Notes: generated by a model from the sequence alone, not told the origin. A DNA stretch of 64,000 bases from Prochlorococcus sp. AG-311-D23 (GCA_003284445.1 QBVH01000004.1:17715-81714), one strand, 5' to 3'. Shown: positions 34,916 through 46,165, counted from the first letter of the stretch. Numbers and translations are program-made.

Positions 34916-35216
34916 ACTTTCGTTAGGAACATGGTTTATACACATTGCAACATTATTTGAATGGGGCATAGCAATAATAATAATTGACCTAATTTCATCA
35001 ATTACAAAAAACAAGGCTTTGGGTTATTTTGCTTTAGCTATGTTGCCAAACTTAGCAAGTGCTATGGCAGCAATCACATGGCATATATTTGATAATAGTC
35101 TCGAATTAAAGGGATTAGTTGTGCTGCAGGCTGCCTTAACTACTTTAGGAAATATATGTCTTGCTGTTGCTGCATGGAATTTGCTTAGATCTGAGTCATC
35201 ACAAACAAACCAATGA
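34908..35216 (+). CDS. DUF2499 family membrane protein
   Basis: LSLGTWFIHIATLFEWGIAI; LPNLASAMAAITWHIFDN; family of cyanobacteria and chloroplasts. Confidence 0.75.
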   Translation: MHELSLGTWFIHIATLFEWGIAIIIIDLISSITKNKALGYFALAMLPNLASAMAAITWHIFDNSLELKGLVVLQAALTTLGNICLAVAAWNLLRSESSQTNQ

Positions 35217-35557
35217 ATATTTCAGTCCTCAGCCTTGAATCAATGGCACAAATTGATCCGAGTCCATTTTTCATTCTTTCATTAATACCTTATCTATTTT
35301 TCCTACATTATGCAGGCAAAACAAAACTAATACCAAAAATATCATTTATAGGTTTTAAATTAACTCTTTTATTTGTCTTCATGACAATTATATTTGCAAT
35401 AATTTCACTAATATTTTTCAATGATGAGTTAACTAACGTAGATATTCTTCACGGCCTAGCAGAATCTTTTCTGACGATAAGCGATGCATTTGTTGTTTAC
35501 GGTTTTGTTTTGATGCTGCAGTCAAGCAGAAATAAAACAGAAGTAAAAAACTCTTAA
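35213..35557 (+). CDS. DUF3593 family membrane protein
   Basis: IDPSPFFILSLIPYLFFLHYAGKTKLIP; LHGLAESFLTISDAFVVYGFVLML. Confidence 0.72.
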   Translation: MNISVLSLESMAQIDPSPFFILSLIPYLFFLHYAGKTKLIPKISFIGFKLTLLFVFMTIIFAIISLIFFNDELTNVDILHGLAESFLTISDAFVVYGFVLMLQSSRNKTEVKNS

Positions 35558-35624
35558 GACGTGAGTAACATATGACTCAAAAGTATGCTTTATGAAGGAT
35601 AATAAAAAAAACCAATAGACATAA

Positions 35625-35888
35625 ATGATGTTCACAACTTTATTAGCAGCAGCTGATCCAGTGACATTCCAGTGGTCTCCAAGGTGTGCAGTGGTAATGA
35701 TCATCTGCAATTTGCTTGCTTATGCAATAGCAAGATCAAACATTGAAAAGCCAAATGAAGGTTTTCCAATGCCTAACGCAAGATTTTTTGGTGGTCTAAG
35801 CCATGGTGCCTTTGTTGGTGCAAATTGCTTAGGTCATGTTCTGGGAATAGGCTCAATATTAGGTCTTGCAGCTAGAGGCGTTTTATAG
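35625..35888 (+). CDS. psaK: Photosystem I reaction centre subunit PsaK
   Basis: VTFQWSPRCAVVMIICNLLAYAIAR...SHGAFVGANCLGHVLGIGSILGL. Confidence 0.9.
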   Translation: MMFTTLLAAADPVTFQWSPRCAVVMIICNLLAYAIARSNIEKPNEGFPMPNARFFGGLSHGAFVGANCLGHVLGIGSILGLAARGVL

Positions 35889-35912
35889 CCTTAAGTTTAT
35901 ATATTAAATAAT

Positions 35913-35946
35913 AAAAAAGGATTATTGATTTCAATAATCCTTTTTT
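35913..35946. terminator. Bidirectional Rho-independent terminator-like hairpin between psaK and dxs
   Basis: Perfect inverted repeat AAAAAAGGATTATTGA-TT-TCAATAATCCTTTTTT between convergent gene ends; T-tract on both strands. Confidence 0.88.
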
Positions 35947-35960
35947 ATTTCAAAAGATAA

Positions 35961-37847
35961 TTAATTAAAATTAAATTTATTTCTAATTTGATTAGCCATC
36001 AAATCGGGTGTCAAACCAAGAGATTCTTTACTTTGTTGTGGTGTTGCATGATCAACTAATTTATCAGGAATACCAATTCTTAATGTAGGAACAAAAATAT
36101 CATTATCGTTAAAAGATTCTACAACTGAAGAACCAAAACCTCCCAGCAATGTTCCCTCTTCCATTGTTACTACTTTACCAATTCTTTTTGCAGCTTTATG
36201 AATAGTCTCCTCATCTAATGGTCTTATAAATCGAGCGTTAATTACAGTACTTTCAACTCCTGATTCTTTAAGTATTGCTGCGGTTTTAAGAGCTGGACAA
36301 ACCATAGAGCCATAACCAATTATTAATAAATTTTCTCCCTCTTCTATTATCTCCGCTTTCCCAATTTCTAGAGGCTCCCATCCTTCCTCCATCAAAGCTG
36401 CTCCTTCTCCAGAACCTCTAGGTATTCGAAGAGCTGCGGGACCATTGTGATTAATACATGTGACCAACATTTGCTGCAATTCTGACTCATCTTTTGGAGC
36501 CATAACAGTAAAATTTGGAACACATCTTAAATAACTAATGTCATATTGCCCTTGATGAGTTGGTCCATCAGCACCAACAATTCCAGCTCTATCTAATACA
36601 AAAGTTACAGGTAAATTCTGTATTCCAATATCATGAATTAACTGATCATATGCTCGTTGTAAGAAAGTACTATAGATAGCCACAACAGGCTTGATGCCTT
36701 CGCAAGCCATTCCACCAGCGAGAGTCACAGCATGTTGTTCAGCTATACCAACATCTACATATTGATCTGGAATAGCTTTCTGTAAAAGATTTAAAGCAGT
36801 ACCTTCTGCCATCGCTGCAGTAATACCAACAATCTTGCTGTCTTGTTCGCAAAGTTTTACTAAAGTCTGACCAAATACCTTACTAAAACTTGGAGGCTTA
36901 GGAGTTTTAGAAGGAATTGATTTTCCTGTCGTCAAGTCAAAAGATGACTGAGCATGGTAACCAACTTGATCAGCCTCAGCATATGGATAACCTTTCCCTT
37001 TTGTAGTAGCAACATGGACCATTACTGGCCCTCCTACTTTATGAGCAGCATTAAATGTCTTAGTCAATTCAGAAATATCATGCCCATCTACAGGACCCAT
37101 ATAAGTAAAACCCAATTCCTCAAAAACTGCTCCAACACTTGGAACAGCCAAACGTCTAACACTGCCAGTAAGAGATTTAAATTCCTCCTGCATAGCATCA
37201 CCCATAAAAGGAAGGTTTTTTACACTTTCTTGGACACTGTCAGAGATAAATTGAACAGGCGGACTATGGCGCATTCGATTCAAATAAGTAGATAATGCCC
37301 CGACAGGAGGAGAAATTGACATGTCATTGTCATTTAAAACAACCAAAAGAGGAGTTTTTGGTAAATGGCCCGCATGATTGATGGCCTCTAAAGCCATTCC
37401 ACCTGTTAATGCTCCATCACCAATTACTGCAACACATTTATAATCTTCTCCTTTTCTATCTCTAGCAATCGCCATTCCAAGAGCAGCTGAAATAGACGTA
37501 CTTGCATGACCTGCGCCAAAATGGTCGAATTTACTCTCTGCTCTTTTTAAATAACCAGCTACACCTTTTTTCTGCCTCAGCGAATCAAAACGATCGTATC
37601 TTCCAGTAATTAACTTGTGTGGGTAAGCTTGGTGGCCAACATCCCAAATGACTTTATCGACATCTAGATCTAAAGTCTGATAAAGAGCAATTGTTAACTC
37701 AACGACACCAAGACCTGGACCTAAGTGCCCACCACTAGTAGAAACAACTTGAAGATGCCTTTCTCTAATTTGGCAAGCAACATCTTCCAATTCACTAATG
37801 GATAAGCCATGAAGCTCATTTGGATGACTTAACTGGCTCAGACGCAT
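35961..37847 (-). CDS. dxs: 1-deoxy-D-xylulose-5-phosphate synthase
   Basis: 628 aa; [52 protein letters not shown]. Confidence 0.97.
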   Translation of the reverse strand: MRLSQLSHPNELHGLSISELEDVACQIRERHLQVVSTSGGHLGPGLGVVELTIALYQTLDLDVDKVIWDVGHQAYPHKLITGRYDRFDSLRQKKGVAGYLKRAESKFDHFGAGHASTSISAALGMAIARDRKGEDYKCVAVIGDGALTGGMALEAINHAGHLPKTPLLVVLNDNDMSISPPVGALSTYLNRMRHSPPVQFISDSVQESVKNLPFMGDAMQEEFKSLTGSVRRLAVPSVGAVFEELGFTYMGPVDGHDISELTKTFNAAHKVGGPVMVHVATTKGKGYPYAEADQVGYHAQSSFDLTTGKSIPSKTPKPPSFSKVFGQTLVKLCEQDSKIVGITAAMAEGTALNLLQKAIPDQYVDVGIAEQHAVTLAGGMACEGIKPVVAIYSTFLQRAYDQLIHDIGIQNLPVTFVLDRAGIVGADGPTHQGQYDISYLRCVPNFTVMAPKDESELQQMLVTCINHNGPAALRIPRGSGEGAALMEEGWEPLEIGKAEIIEEGENLLIIGYGSMVCPALKTAAILKESGVESTVINARFIRPLDEETIHKAAKRIGKVVTMEEGTLLGGFGSSVVESFNDNDIFVPTLRIGIPDKLVDHATPQQSKESLGLTPDLMANQIRNKFNFN

Positions 37848-37966
37848 ACAACTCTGAGATTGAATCCCTCCAATCTACGAGGTCTACCCTACATTTTGAT
37901 GAAACTTGCACAAGAACAAATGGAATGTAGAAAATACATAAACCAAAAATCGGAAAAAAACTAGAT

Positions 37967-39502
37967 ATGGAGGACTATTTACAGAAAATACTAAGAGCTC
38001 GTGTTTATGACGTTGCTGAAGAAACCCCACTAGAAAGGGCCAAAAACCTAAGTAAAAAATTCAAAAACAACATCTGGTTTAAAAGAGAAGACCTTCAACC
38101 TGTCTTTTCATTCAAGCTAAGGGGTGCATTTAACCGCATGTCTCAGCTAACGAAAGAAGAGCTTGATAAAGGAGTAATTGCATCAAGCGCCGGGAACCAT
38201 GCACAGGGAGTTGCTTTAAGTGCATCATTTCTTAAATGCAGGTCAGTCATTGTTATGCCTCTAACGACTCCAATAATGAAAGTAAGGGCCGTTGAATCAC
38301 ACAAAGCAGAAGTTATTCTCTATGGTGAAACTTATGATGAGTGCTACGAGAAAGCATTAGAGATATCTAAAAAAGAAAATTTAACTTTCATCCATCCATT
38401 TGATGATCCTGAAGTCATTGCAGGTCAGGGAACTATTGGTCTAGAAATACTTAGGCAGAGTCAGAAACCACCTGACGCAATTTATATCGCAGTAGGAGGT
38501 GGAGGATTAATAGCTGGAGTCAGTGCATACGTAAAGGCAATATGGCCTGAAACAAAGATTATTGGAGTTGAGCCCGAAGATGCCTGCGCAATGACACTTT
38601 CAATAAAAGCTAACAAACCCGTTGAGCTTGAAAGTGTTGGCCTTTTTGCAGACGGTGTTGCGGTAAGAAAGGTAGGAGAAAAAACATTCTCAATTTGTAA
38701 GAAAAATGTTGATGAAATGATTACAGTAAATACAGATGAAATCTGTGCATCTATAAAAGATGTTTTCGAAGATACCCGGTCAATTCTTGAACCAGCAGGT
38801 GCATTATCTATTGCTGGTTTAAAGAAACATGTTGTTAATAATCAGTTGAATGATAAAAACCTAGTTGCAATAGCTTGTGGTGCAAATATGAATTTTGAAA
38901 GGCTAAGATTTGTAGCAGAAAGGGCTGAATTAGGAGAAGAAAAAGAGGCAATGATTGCAGTAGGAATTCCAGAAAAAGCTGGAAGTTTAAAACTTTTATG
39001 CGAAACACTTGGATCACGAAGTTTAACTGAATTTAGTTATCGAATGTCAGAAGGTAAAACAGCTCAAATATTTTTAGGTGTAGAGGTATCAGATATCAAA
39101 GATAGAAAATTATTAATTGATGATATTAAAGAAAGAGGTTTTGTTTGTCATGATTTAAGTAATGATGAACTATCAAAGGTTCATCTAAGACATATGGTTG
39201 GGGGAAGGCTCCCAAGATCAATAAATCAAATATCTAAAGGAGAGTTTAGAGAATTACTATACAGATTTGAATTTCCAGAAAGACCGGGAGCTTTGATGAG
39301 ATTTGTTAACTCAATGAGACCAGAGTGGTCAATAAGCATTTTTCATTATAGAAATCATGGCGCTGATACAGGAAGGATAGTTATTGGTGTGCTTGTAAAA
39401 GATTCAGAGATTCCAGATTGGAATGAGTTTGTTCAAAAAATAGGTTATAAAAGTTGGGATGAGAGTGATAATCCAGCATATAAATTATTTTTAGGTGCAT
39501 AG
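37967..39502 (+). CDS. ilvA: Threonine dehydratase (biosynthetic)
   Basis: 511 aa; FKREDLQPVFSFKLRGAFN; SSAGNHAQGVAL; two C-terminal ACT-like regions. Confidence 0.96.
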   Translation: MEDYLQKILRARVYDVAEETPLERAKNLSKKFKNNIWFKREDLQPVFSFKLRGAFNRMSQLTKEELDKGVIASSAGNHAQGVALSASFLKCRSVIVMPLTTPIMKVRAVESHKAEVILYGETYDECYEKALEISKKENLTFIHPFDDPEVIAGQGTIGLEILRQSQKPPDAIYIAVGGGGLIAGVSAYVKAIWPETKIIGVEPEDACAMTLSIKANKPVELESVGLFADGVAVRKVGEKTFSICKKNVDEMITVNTDEICASIKDVFEDTRSILEPAGALSIAGLKKHVVNNQLNDKNLVAIACGANMNFERLRFVAERAELGEEKEAMIAVGIPEKAGSLKLLCETLGSRSLTEFSYRMSEGKTAQIFLGVEVSDIKDRKLLIDDIKERGFVCHDLSNDELSKVHLRHMVGGRLPRSINQISKGEFRELLYRFEFPERPGALMRFVNSMRPEWSISIFHYRNHGADTGRIVIGVLVKDSEIPDWNEFVQKIGYKSWDESDNPAYKLFLGA

Positions 39503-39557
39503 TTTAATTAGACGCGTTAATTTTGAATAGAAAAGAAAATACTTCAAAGGCAAGATC

Positions 39558-40064
39558 ATGAATGAAAACAGCGCAATATCATTACCAGCGAAGATAGAGG
39601 CAATTCTTTATCTCAAAGGAAGACCAACGTCATCAAAAGAGATGGCTGAATTACTGGACAAAGATATTACTGAAGTAGAAAAAGCACTCTGGGAACTTAA
39701 GGCTGGATATGCTCAGCGCGACACATCTTTAGAAATAAACGAAAACAAAAATCATTATTCTTTGGAATTAAGACAAGGTCTTGGCGAATTGGTTCAGGAT
39801 CTTCTTCCAGCAGATTTATCAATTGCTACTCTTAGAACATTAGCGACTGTTGCACTTAAGAAAAAAATACTTCAATCGGAATTGGTTGATCTCAGAGGAT
39901 CTGGTGCATACGACCACATTAAAGAACTTGTAGAGAAAAACTTCGTTGAAAGAAGGCGGCAAAAGGATGGACGATCTTTCTGGCTAACTCTTTCAGAAAA
40001 ATTTCATCAAACATTTTCTGTATTACCTGAACCAGATCAAGCAGAAGACAAAAAGGCTGCTTAA
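39558..40064 (+). CDS. scpB: Segregation and condensation protein ScpB
   Basis: KIEAILYLKGRPTSSKEMAELL; LSIATLRTLATVALKKKILQSELVDLRGSGAYDHIKELVEKNFV. Confidence 0.9.
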   Translation: MNENSAISLPAKIEAILYLKGRPTSSKEMAELLDKDITEVEKALWELKAGYAQRDTSLEINENKNHYSLELRQGLGELVQDLLPADLSIATLRTLATVALKKKILQSELVDLRGSGAYDHIKELVEKNFVERRRQKDGRSFWLTLSEKFHQTFSVLPEPDQAEDKKAA

Positions 40065-40086
40065 TATAGTAAAAAATTTAAGGCTA

Positions 40087-40389
40087 ATGGGCTACGAGAT
40101 CATTCCAACAATTCTGCTTGTACTTTTAAAAACGCTTGGAATTTATTCGACAATATTAATCATTAGAGTTTTGCTGACCTGGTTCCCAAATCTTGATATG
40201 AGTAATCCCATACTTGTAAATTTATGCGCTATTACTGATCCTTACTTAAATTTCTTCAGAGGCATAATTCCACCATTAGGAGGCTTAGATTTATCTCCTA
40301 TTTTAGCTTTCGTGGTTATTAGAGTTGTTCAAGGAATACTTGGAAATGCTGCTGCACTAGCAATGAGCGGATTTCAGGCATATGGATAA
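40087..40389 (+). CDS. YggT family membrane protein
   Basis: IIRVLLTWFPNLDMSNPILVNLCAITDPYLNFFRGIIPPLGGLDLSPILAFVVI. Confidence 0.9.
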   Translation: MGYEIIPTILLVLLKTLGIYSTILIIRVLLTWFPNLDMSNPILVNLCAITDPYLNFFRGIIPPLGGLDLSPILAFVVIRVVQGILGNAAALAMSGFQAYG

Positions 40390-40397
40390 TTTAAAGC

Positions 40398-40727
40398 TCA
40401 ACGATTGTCGCCACTGCCTTGGATTGTCCCTCGAGATTTGCGGCTATTGAGCTTTTGTAAGTTTGCATGAGCTACTTCTTCCAATTCGTATCCCAACTCG
40501 CTAGAAAGTTGTGATATGTACCAAAGAACATCACCTAGTTCAAATTTAATTTCATCCTTACTATCTTTATCAAATACACCCTGTTTATCTCTTAGAATTT
40601 TCTTCACTTTGTCAGCAACCTCCCCTGCTTCACCAACAAGCCCTAATGTTGGATAAATAGCATTTCTTCCAACATCGGGATAAAGAGCTGTCTTTCGAGA
40701 TTCTCTTTGATAATCATTTAATTCCAT
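40398..40727 (-). CDS. MazG-like nucleotide pyrophosphohydrolase
   Basis: LGLVGEAGEVADKVKKILRDK...FELGDVLWYISQLSSELG. Internal ATG at 40727 (MELNDYQRES) preferred to the track start at 40769. Confidence 0.85.
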   Translation of the reverse strand: MELNDYQRESRKTALYPDVGRNAIYPTLGLVGEAGEVADKVKKILRDKQGVFDKDSKDEIKFELGDVLWYISQLSSELGYELEEVAHANLQKLNSRKSRGTIQGSGDNR

Positions 40728-40805
40728 TTTTATTTTCTTAAAAAAGCAAAGTTGACAAATAAAACACAATCAGATGTTAGTTTTTTTTAATCACAAGTCA
40801 CATAA

Positions 40806-42263
40806 ATGACAATACTAGACCTAGCCAGAAGGACCAAAATCGTAGCTACAATAGGACCCGCCACTGAAAGTGCGAGTCAAATAACTAAGTTAGTAGAAGC
40901 AGGTGCAACTACCTTCCGTCTAAATTTTAGTCACGGAGACCATGATGAACATGCTCAAAGAATAAAAACAATTAGACAAGTTTCAGATAATTTAGGCATT
41001 CATATAGGAATCCTTCAAGATCTTCAGGGGCCTAAAATTAGACTTGGTAGATTTAAAAACGGACCTGTTAATGTCAAAAATGGTGATAAATTTATTCTCA
41101 CATCAAAAAATATTGACTGTAATAAGGACCAAGCAAATGTCACTTACGAAAAGCTAGCTGAAGAAGTAACAGTTGGAAATCGAATTCTGTTAGATGATGG
41201 AAGGGTAGAGATGAAAGTTGAAGAAGTTGATTTAAAAGAACAAAGATTAATTTGTTCAATAACTGTTGGTGGAGTTCTCTCTAATAACAAAGGTGTTAAT
41301 TTCCCTGATGTTCAACTATCCATAAGGGCCCTAACTGATAAAGATAAAATAGATCTGGCTTTTGGTTTAAAACAGGGAGTTGATTGGGTAGCACTAAGTT
41401 TTGTAAGAAATCCTTCTGATTTAACAGAAATAAAAGATTTAATTAGAAATCATGGATTTGACACCCCAGTAGTTGCGAAGATAGAAAAATTTGAAGCCAT
41501 TGATCAAATAGACGCTGTCTTAAAATTATGTGATGGAGTCATGGTGGCTAGAGGGGATCTAGGTGTAGAGATGCCAGCAGAAGAAGTTCCATTGTTACAA
41601 AAACAACTTATCAAAAAGGCAAACAGCCTTGGCATACCAATCATTACGGCCACACAAATGCTTGATTCAATGGCCTCAAGCCCAAGACCTACAAGAGCAG
41701 AGGTGAGTGATGTAGCAAATGCCATACTCGATGGCACGGATGCCGTAATGCTCTCAAATGAGACTGCAGTGGGTGATTATCCCATTGAGGCCGTGGCAAC
41801 AATGGCCACTATTGCGAAAAGAATCGAAAGGGATTATCCACAAAAAGCATTGGAAAGTCATCTTCCAAGCACTATTCCAAATGCTATTAGCGCAGCCGTA
41901 AGCAGTATCGCAAGACAAATAAACGCAGCAGCAATAATACCTTTAACAAAAAGTGGTGCTACTGCAAAAAACGTAAGCAAATTCAGACCTGCCACTCCAG
42001 TACTGGCAGTAACTAATGAAAAGACTGTTGCCAGCACACTTCAACTTGTCTGGGGAGTTACGCCACTTCTAATAGAAAATCAAACAAGCACTTCAAAAAC
42101 ATTTGATGATGCCATGAATATGGCAAAAAAAATGAAAATACTTAAGCAAGGAGATCTTGTTGTTGAAACAGCAGGAACGCTATCAGGGGTAAGTGGGTCA
42201 ACAGACTTGGTTAAGGTTGGGATAGTTAGTTCAGAAGGTGACAATGAATCTCTGTTTATCTAA
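40806..42263 (+). CDS. pyk: Pyruvate kinase
   Basis: RRTKIVATIGPATES; LQGPKIRLG; MVARGDLGVEMPAEEVPLLQK; ATQMLDSMASSPRPTRAEVSDVANAILDGTDAVMLSNETA. Confidence 0.97.
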   Translation: MTILDLARRTKIVATIGPATESASQITKLVEAGATTFRLNFSHGDHDEHAQRIKTIRQVSDNLGIHIGILQDLQGPKIRLGRFKNGPVNVKNGDKFILTSKNIDCNKDQANVTYEKLAEEVTVGNRILLDDGRVEMKVEEVDLKEQRLICSITVGGVLSNNKGVNFPDVQLSIRALTDKDKIDLAFGLKQGVDWVALSFVRNPSDLTEIKDLIRNHGFDTPVVAKIEKFEAIDQIDAVLKLCDGVMVARGDLGVEMPAEEVPLLQKQLIKKANSLGIPIITATQMLDSMASSPRPTRAEVSDVANAILDGTDAVMLSNETAVGDYPIEAVATMATIAKRIERDYPQKALESHLPSTIPNAISAAVSSIARQINAAAIIPLTKSGATAKNVSKFRPATPVLAVTNEKTVASTLQLVWGVTPLLIENQTSTSKTFDDAMNMAKKMKILKQGDLVVETAGTLSGVSGSTDLVKVGIVSSEGDNESLFI

Positions 42264-42269
42264 AAAAAT

Positions 42270-43499
42270 ATGAAAAGGAAGCTCCGTCTAACTGAAACAG
42301 CGGGAATGGCAATAAAGAATCTTAAATCTAATAAGTTTAGAAGTCTATTAACAATGCTTGGAATAGTGATTGGTAATGCCTCTGTAATAACGCTTGTAGG
42401 AGTGGGCAGAGGGGCACAAAATCTTGCAGAAAATCAATTAAGCAATCTAGGTGCAAATGTTTTATTCGTTGTACCAGGCAGTAATGACACAAGAAGAAGA
42501 GGGGTAGCTTTTCCAAAAAACCTTGTTCTTAAAGATGCAAAAGCAATAGAGGAGCAAGTTCCAACTGTTAAACGAGTAGCTCCACAAATCTCTTCTAATG
42601 AAGTCATTCAAACTGGTTCTAAAAGTACGAGTAGTTCTATTTCAGGAGTAACAAATGAATTTTTAATTGTAAGAAGCTTCGAAATTGCTAAAGGCCGATT
42701 TATTAATGACCAAGATACAATAGGGGCTAAAAATGTAGTTGTTATTGGACCAGATCTTGAAGAGAAACTGTTCGATAAAAAAGAAGGTTTAGGGGAAAGA
42801 ATAAGAATAAAAGATCAGTCTTTTGAAATTGTTGGAGTAATGAAGCCTAAAGGTGCTGTATTTGGAAGCAATCAAGATGAGAACGCTTATATTCCTCTAT
42901 CCACAATGGTTAGCAGAATTACTGGTAAAGATCCAACTTATGGGATAAGTCTTAGTTTCATTAGTGTTGAAGCAATAAATGAGAAATCAATAAAAGCGGC
43001 AAAATTTCAAATAACAAATTTATTGAGGCAAAGACACAAAATAATTAGAGATGATGATTTTGCTGTTAGATCACAAAAAGATGCATTGCAAATAGTATCT
43101 ACGATTACAGGAGGTTTAACATTGTTGCTAGCTGCAATAGGAGGTATTTCTTTACTCGTTGGAGGAATAGGAATTATGAATATCATGTTGGTCTCTGTAA
43201 GCGAAAGAACTGAAGAAATAGGGCTGAGAAAAGCTTTAGGGGCAAGAAGATTAGATATTTCAACACAATTCCTAATAGAGTCATTAATTCTTTCTAGCTT
43301 GGGTGGAGTAGCCGGAACAGGCTTAGGACTTACAACAGTAAAAATCGTAGCTTTATTATCACCATTGCCTGCAACAATTGGATTTGGAACTGTATTTATA
43401 ACTGTTTTCATATCAGGTACAATAGGTCTTACTTTTGGTGTTCTTCCAGCAAAAAGAGCTGCAAGGCTAGATCCCATTACCGCGCTAAGAAGTTTATAA
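42270..43499 (+). CDS. MacB-like ABC transporter permease
   Basis: AIKNLKSNKFRSLLTMLGIVIGNASVITLVGVG; GGIGIMNIMLVSVSERTEEIGLRKALGARR. Confidence 0.88.
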   Translation: MKRKLRLTETAGMAIKNLKSNKFRSLLTMLGIVIGNASVITLVGVGRGAQNLAENQLSNLGANVLFVVPGSNDTRRRGVAFPKNLVLKDAKAIEEQVPTVKRVAPQISSNEVIQTGSKSTSSSISGVTNEFLIVRSFEIAKGRFINDQDTIGAKNVVVIGPDLEEKLFDKKEGLGERIRIKDQSFEIVGVMKPKGAVFGSNQDENAYIPLSTMVSRITGKDPTYGISLSFISVEAINEKSIKAAKFQITNLLRQRHKIIRDDDFAVRSQKDALQIVSTITGGLTLLLAAIGGISLLVGGIGIMNIMLVSVSERTEEIGLRKALGARRLDISTQFLIESLILSSLGGVAGTGLGLTTVKIVALLSPLPATIGFGTVFITVFISGTIGLTFGVLPAKRAARLDPITALRSL

Positions 43500-43639
43500 A
43501 TAATCCTTTTTTTATAAAAGCATTGGAAATTTTACTAACTTTAAAAACATAAATTTTAAATATTTCTGAGAAACTGATGAAACCATCCAACAGAAGGGGG
43601 CATTGCACTATTAGAATTGATCGAAAGTTTTAAAGAATT

Positions 43640-45565
43640 ATGGATAAGAAATGGAAAATTTTAGCTCTTTGGGTTATCCCCATAACAATAGTGGTTTTAA
43701 TCACGGTTCAAATTATTGGATCTTCAGCCACTAATACCCCAGTTAATCAATCTAGTAGCGCTAATACATCAAGAAATGCACCGGTTGCAAAGATCAGTTA
43801 CGGAAGATTTCTTGATTACGTAAAAGCAGGAAGAGTCACTTCTGTTGACATTTACGAAGGCGGTAGAAATGCAATCGTCGAGTCAGTTGATCCAGAAATT
43901 GATAACAGAGTTCAACGATTAAGAGTTGATCTACCGGGCTTAGCTCCAGAATTAGTTTCCTCACTTAAAGAAGAGGGTATAAGTTTTGACATTCATCCAC
44001 CTAAAACAGCACCAGCGGGAATTGGAATTCTTGGCAACCTCCTGTTTCCAATAATTCTTATAGGAGGTCTGATTTTACTTTCAAGAAGATCAAACTCAAT
44101 GCCAGGTGGACCAGGGCAAGCAATGCAATTTGGAAAAACAAAGGCAAGGTTTGCAATGGAAGCTGAGACTGGTGTCAAATTCGATGATGTAGCCGGAGTA
44201 AACGAAGCCAAACAAGATTTAGAAGAGGTAGTCACATTTTTAAAACAACCTGAAAGATTTACATCTGTAGGAGCTCAAATCCCAAGAGGTGTTTTACTAG
44301 TTGGTCCTCCAGGTACTGGTAAAACCCTCTTAGCTAAGGCTATTGCAGGAGAAGCCGGGGTCCCATTCTTCTCCCTTTCAGGATCAGAATTTGTAGAAAT
44401 GTTTGTAGGTGTGGGTGCCAGTCGTGTTAGAGATTTATTTAAAAGAGCTAAAGAAAACAGTCCTTGTTTAATTTTTATTGACGAAATTGATGCAGTAGGG
44501 AGACAAAGGGGAGCTGGAATTGGAGGTGGTAATGATGAAAGAGAGCAAACTCTCAATCAACTCCTAACTGAGATGGATGGATTTGAAGGTAATAGTGGAA
44601 TTATCATCATTGCAGCAACAAATAGACCAGATGTTCTTGACTCAGCATTAATGAGGCCAGGTAGATTCGATAGACAAGTAACCGTTGACGCGCCTGACAT
44701 AGCAGGGAGATTATCAATTCTTAAAGTTCACTCAAGAAATAAAAAATTAGAAAAAGATTTAACTTTAGAAAGCATTGCCAGAAGAACTCCAGGTTTTACT
44801 GGTGCTGATTTAGCTAATTTGCTAAATGAAGCAGCTATTCTCACAGCCAGAAGAAGGAAGGAACAAATTGGTCTATCAGAAATTGATGATGCAGTTGATC
44901 GCATTATTGCGGGTATGGAAGGAACACCGCTAGTAGATGGAAGAAGCAAGAGACTGATCGCTTACCACGAAGTAGGTCACGCCTTAATTGGAACTTTAGT
45001 AAAAGATCATGATCCTGTGCAAAAAGTTACTGTTATCCCAAGGGGACAAGCACAAGGTTTGACATGGTTCTCTCCAGATGATGATCAGGCTTTGACAAGC
45101 AAAGCACAATTAAAAGCAAGAATAATGGGTGCTCTTGGCGGGAGGGCTGCTGAGGATATTATCTTCGGCAGAGAAGAAGTAACAACTGGTGCTGGAGGTG
45201 ACGTACAAATGGTCGCATCAATGGCAAGACAAATGGTTACCAGGTTTGGGATGAGTAGCCTCGGCCCAGTTTCTTTAGAAGGAGACAGTCAAGAAGTATT
45301 TGTAGGAAGAAGCTTAATGAATACATCTGATATATCAGATGGAATTTCAAAGCAAATTGATGAGCAAGTCAGATCAATAGTTAAAAAGTGTTATCACGAA
45401 ACACTTGAATTAGTTGAAAAAAATAGATCAGCTATGGATAAATTAGTTGAAATTTTAATCGAAAAGGAAACTATGGATGGAGATGAATTCTGCAAAATAT
45501 TATCTGAATATGCGACTATCCCTGATAAAGATAGATTTATACCTGTTCTACCAGATACAAAATAA
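43640..45565 (+). CDS. ftsH: ATP-dependent zinc metalloprotease FtsH
   Basis: 641 aa; [26 protein letters not shown] region [24 protein letters not shown] zinc motif. Confidence 0.97.
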   Translation: MDKKWKILALWVIPITIVVLITVQIIGSSATNTPVNQSSSANTSRNAPVAKISYGRFLDYVKAGRVTSVDIYEGGRNAIVESVDPEIDNRVQRLRVDLPGLAPELVSSLKEEGISFDIHPPKTAPAGIGILGNLLFPIILIGGLILLSRRSNSMPGGPGQAMQFGKTKARFAMEAETGVKFDDVAGVNEAKQDLEEVVTFLKQPERFTSVGAQIPRGVLLVGPPGTGKTLLAKAIAGEAGVPFFSLSGSEFVEMFVGVGASRVRDLFKRAKENSPCLIFIDEIDAVGRQRGAGIGGGNDEREQTLNQLLTEMDGFEGNSGIIIIAATNRPDVLDSALMRPGRFDRQVTVDAPDIAGRLSILKVHSRNKKLEKDLTLESIARRTPGFTGADLANLLNEAAILTARRRKEQIGLSEIDDAVDRIIAGMEGTPLVDGRSKRLIAYHEVGHALIGTLVKDHDPVQKVTVIPRGQAQGLTWFSPDDDQALTSKAQLKARIMGALGGRAAEDIIFGREEVTTGAGGDVQMVASMARQMVTRFGMSSLGPVSLEGDSQEVFVGRSLMNTSDISDGISKQIDEQVRSIVKKCYHETLELVEKNRSAMDKLVEILIEKETMDGDEFCKILSEYATIPDKDRFIPVLPDTK

Positions 45566-45574
45566 TAGATAAAA

Positions 45575-46165
45575 TCAGACTGAATTTATTGGTCTTTTAT
45601 TAAATACGTTATCAATAATTCCATATTCGATGGCTTCAGATGGAGACATATAAAAATCTCTATCTGTATCCTCCCGAATCCTCTCAATAGGTTGTCCCGT
45701 TCTATCAGATAGTTCTTTGTTTAATTTATCCTTAATAAACAAAATTTCATCGGCCTGGATTCTGATGTCACTAGCTTGTCCTCTTGCCCCTCCCAGTGGC
45801 TGATGAATCATTATTCTGGAATGAAGCAAGCTGCTTCTCTTTCCTTTTGCACCTGCACAAAGTAGAAAGGCTCCCATACTTGCAGCAAGTCCAACGCAAA
45901 CGGTTTGAATATCAGGCTTAACGTGCTGCATTGTATCGAAAATTCCAAGGCCGTCATAAACAGATCCACCTGGAGAATTTATATAGAGAAAAATATCTTT
46001 ATCAGGATCATCAGCCTCAAGGAAAAGGAGTTGAGCAACAATTCTATTAGCAGAATCACTTGTTACTGGTTCACCCAAAAAAACTATCCTTTCTCTTAAA
46101 AGCCTTGAATAAATATCAAAGGCTCTTTCTCCTCTTCCAGATTCTTCAATAACTATTGGAATCAT
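45575..46165 (-). CDS. clpP: ATP-dependent Clp protease proteolytic subunit
   Basis: [47 protein letters not shown]. Confidence 0.96.
   Translation of the reverse strand: MIPIVIEESGRGERAFDIYSRLLRERIVFLGEPVTSDSANRIVAQLLFLEADDPDKDIFLYINSPGGSVYDGLGIFDTMQHVKPDIQTVCVGLAASMGAFLLCAGAKGKRSSLLHSRIMIHQPLGGARGQASDIRIQADEILFIKDKLNKELSDRTGQPIERIREDTDRDFYMSPSEAIEYGIIDNVFNKRPINSV

Noticed and set aside
43007-43477. 156-aa antisense ORF inside the MacB-like permease gene
   Set aside because: Long but fully antisense to a conserved permease, with repetitive Pro/Ile/Val composition typical of reverse-frame reading.
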